The notes under the pieces: model-generated
Seen by the model: the letters and a program-made list of their open reading frames with translations, nothing else
Database searches by the model: none
Told to the model about the DNA's origin: nothing
Origin: Ephydatia muelleri
Lineage: Eukaryota > Porifera > Demospongiae > Spongillida > Spongillidae
Length of the DNA: 64,000 nucleotides
Assembly (NCBI GenBank): GCA_013339895.1
Contig: JABACO010000010.1
Coordinates: 9,724,968 to 9,788,967, forward strand
Direction of reading: 5' to 3'
Program-made: the position numbers and the translations under genes
Shown: positions 33,834-64,000 of the stretch, piece by piece
Layout of the letters: each line of letters starts with the position of its first letter
How positions within the stretch are numbered: the stretch's first letter is position 1

Positions 33834-34950
33834 TTGCACACACTTCCTGTACCTATCTGTGAAGGCCCAAGATTTATTGAACGATATAAACAGAAGAATG
33901 TTGCCATCACTGAATACACTACAATTATGATTAATTAAATCCGATAATTAAGCGATTCTAACATGATGCAATGCATCCCGTCACCACGCCATGTATATCC
34001 AATTGTCCGTCCACCTGACTTTGCATGCGTGCTCTACACCAATTTGATTATTGGTAACCTATAATTATTTATATTATAACATTTCAATGCAGACGACCTT
34101 CTGAATTGAATTTGTATAAGGATTCATAAAGAAACGCACAAAGCGGTTACTATAAATTGAGTAAAGATATATCAGCATGATTGCCATTTCCCCCTTTGGC
34201 TGAGTAGAATGAGAAATAACATCACTTCTCAGTTACTGAGTTAGCACGCACCGAACGCACATAGCAAAACACAATGGCAGTGTGTACAAGTGATGCCTTT
34301 AGTTTTTCAAATCTTCCAGGGCAAGCAAAGGAAGAGCAATGCTTGAATTGAAATGCCGCCCTGGCTAACTAAACATTTCGTGCTCTATTACTCTCATGAC
34401 CGATAGTCCAATTATTGATGCGAACCGTTATATATTGATGGAGAAGCTTTGCAGTCAAACGATCTTGCAACACTTCCCAATAGCGCAATTTAATTGCTAG
34501 ACACTGTCCCAAATAGACTTTTCAGCGATTTTGTTACCATCGAATTTGAAAACCGTTAGCTTCTGGGGCGCACCGCCCCAGACCCTGTGGCGCAATTTAC
34601 AGCGCTCCTCAATACACCTTAGCTGGGCGGGAGGGGGGGGGGGGGGGGGGGTCCCCTCCCACCCCTTCTCATATTAGACACTCCCCTCACATGCAAGATT
34701 CCTGCGTCCGCATCAACCCAAAAAAACATGTTTGAGACCATTGATTTGTCTATTCTGAGAGTAGAATCTCTACGCAAGTAGAACATTTGAATTCTGCCTT
34801 TTCTTTTGTAATAAAAAAGTTTGTGACTTCGACATTTTTAATAACTAATCATTGCGCGTAACGTAAAAGTGTACGGTGCACCACGAGAGAGTGTGCACTG
34901 TATAGAATATGCAACGATAAGACAAGGAGTTTGTTTATGTGTGTATAGAA

Positions 34951-63937
<28,987 letters not shown>

Positions 63938-64000
63938 TACCTAGAAAGATATCTTTGTTTTGACCTATCCTTTTGCTCTTCTTTTTTTTTTTTTCCTGCC

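Overview
This is eukaryotic DNA, almost certainly from an animal. It carries intron-dense genes with GT-AG splice sites, a full-length Sin3 co-repressor gene, a membrane protein with SRCR domains, very many micro- and minisatellites, and several families of small inverted-repeat transposons. The mix of SRCR, saposin and secreted GH116 genes with abundant short foldback elements fits a sponge or another early-branching marine invertebrate. That placement is inference. No bacterial gene, CRISPR array, rRNA or convincing tRNA was seen.

Layout. 1-6063 (+): the 3' part of a polysaposin gene with four SapB modules, each made of four small phase-0 exons, then a hydrophobic C-terminal exon. 7774-12200 (+): a type I membrane protein with a signal peptide, two SRCR domains, a Ser/Thr-rich stalk, one transmembrane helix and a short basic tail. 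12201-20026: a gene-poor transposon island. It contains a 1272-bp DNA transposon with perfect 100-bp terminal inverted repeats and a 9-bp target duplication, carrying remnants of a RecQ-like helicase and a zinc-finger protein. 20027-31125 (-): a GH116-type (GBA2/DUF608-like) glycoside hydrolase with a PAN/apple-like insert. 31126-34950: satellite-rich intergenic DNA. 34951-63937 (+): a complete 33-exon Sin3 gene (about 1235 residues), with introns full of minisatellites, foldback elements and a 2-kb 48-bp satellite.

I built the exon models by hand from splice signals, phase continuity and family resemblance. The Sin3 exons sum to exactly 1236 codons including the stop, and the 14 modelled hydrolase exons sum to 960 codons. 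Weak points are the 5' end of the hydrolase, the middle of the second SRCR domain, and the missing 5' end of the saposin gene.

The genes do not form an obvious pathway. Saposins and GBA2-type glucosidases both act on glycosphingolipids in other animals, so their nearness is suggestive, but here it may be chance. SRCR receptors are typical surface recognition proteins, and Sin3 is nuclear. The most unusual items are the helicase-bearing transposon with its nested MITE, the PAN insert in the GH116 protein, and tandem duplications that straddle splice sites at four Sin3 exons.
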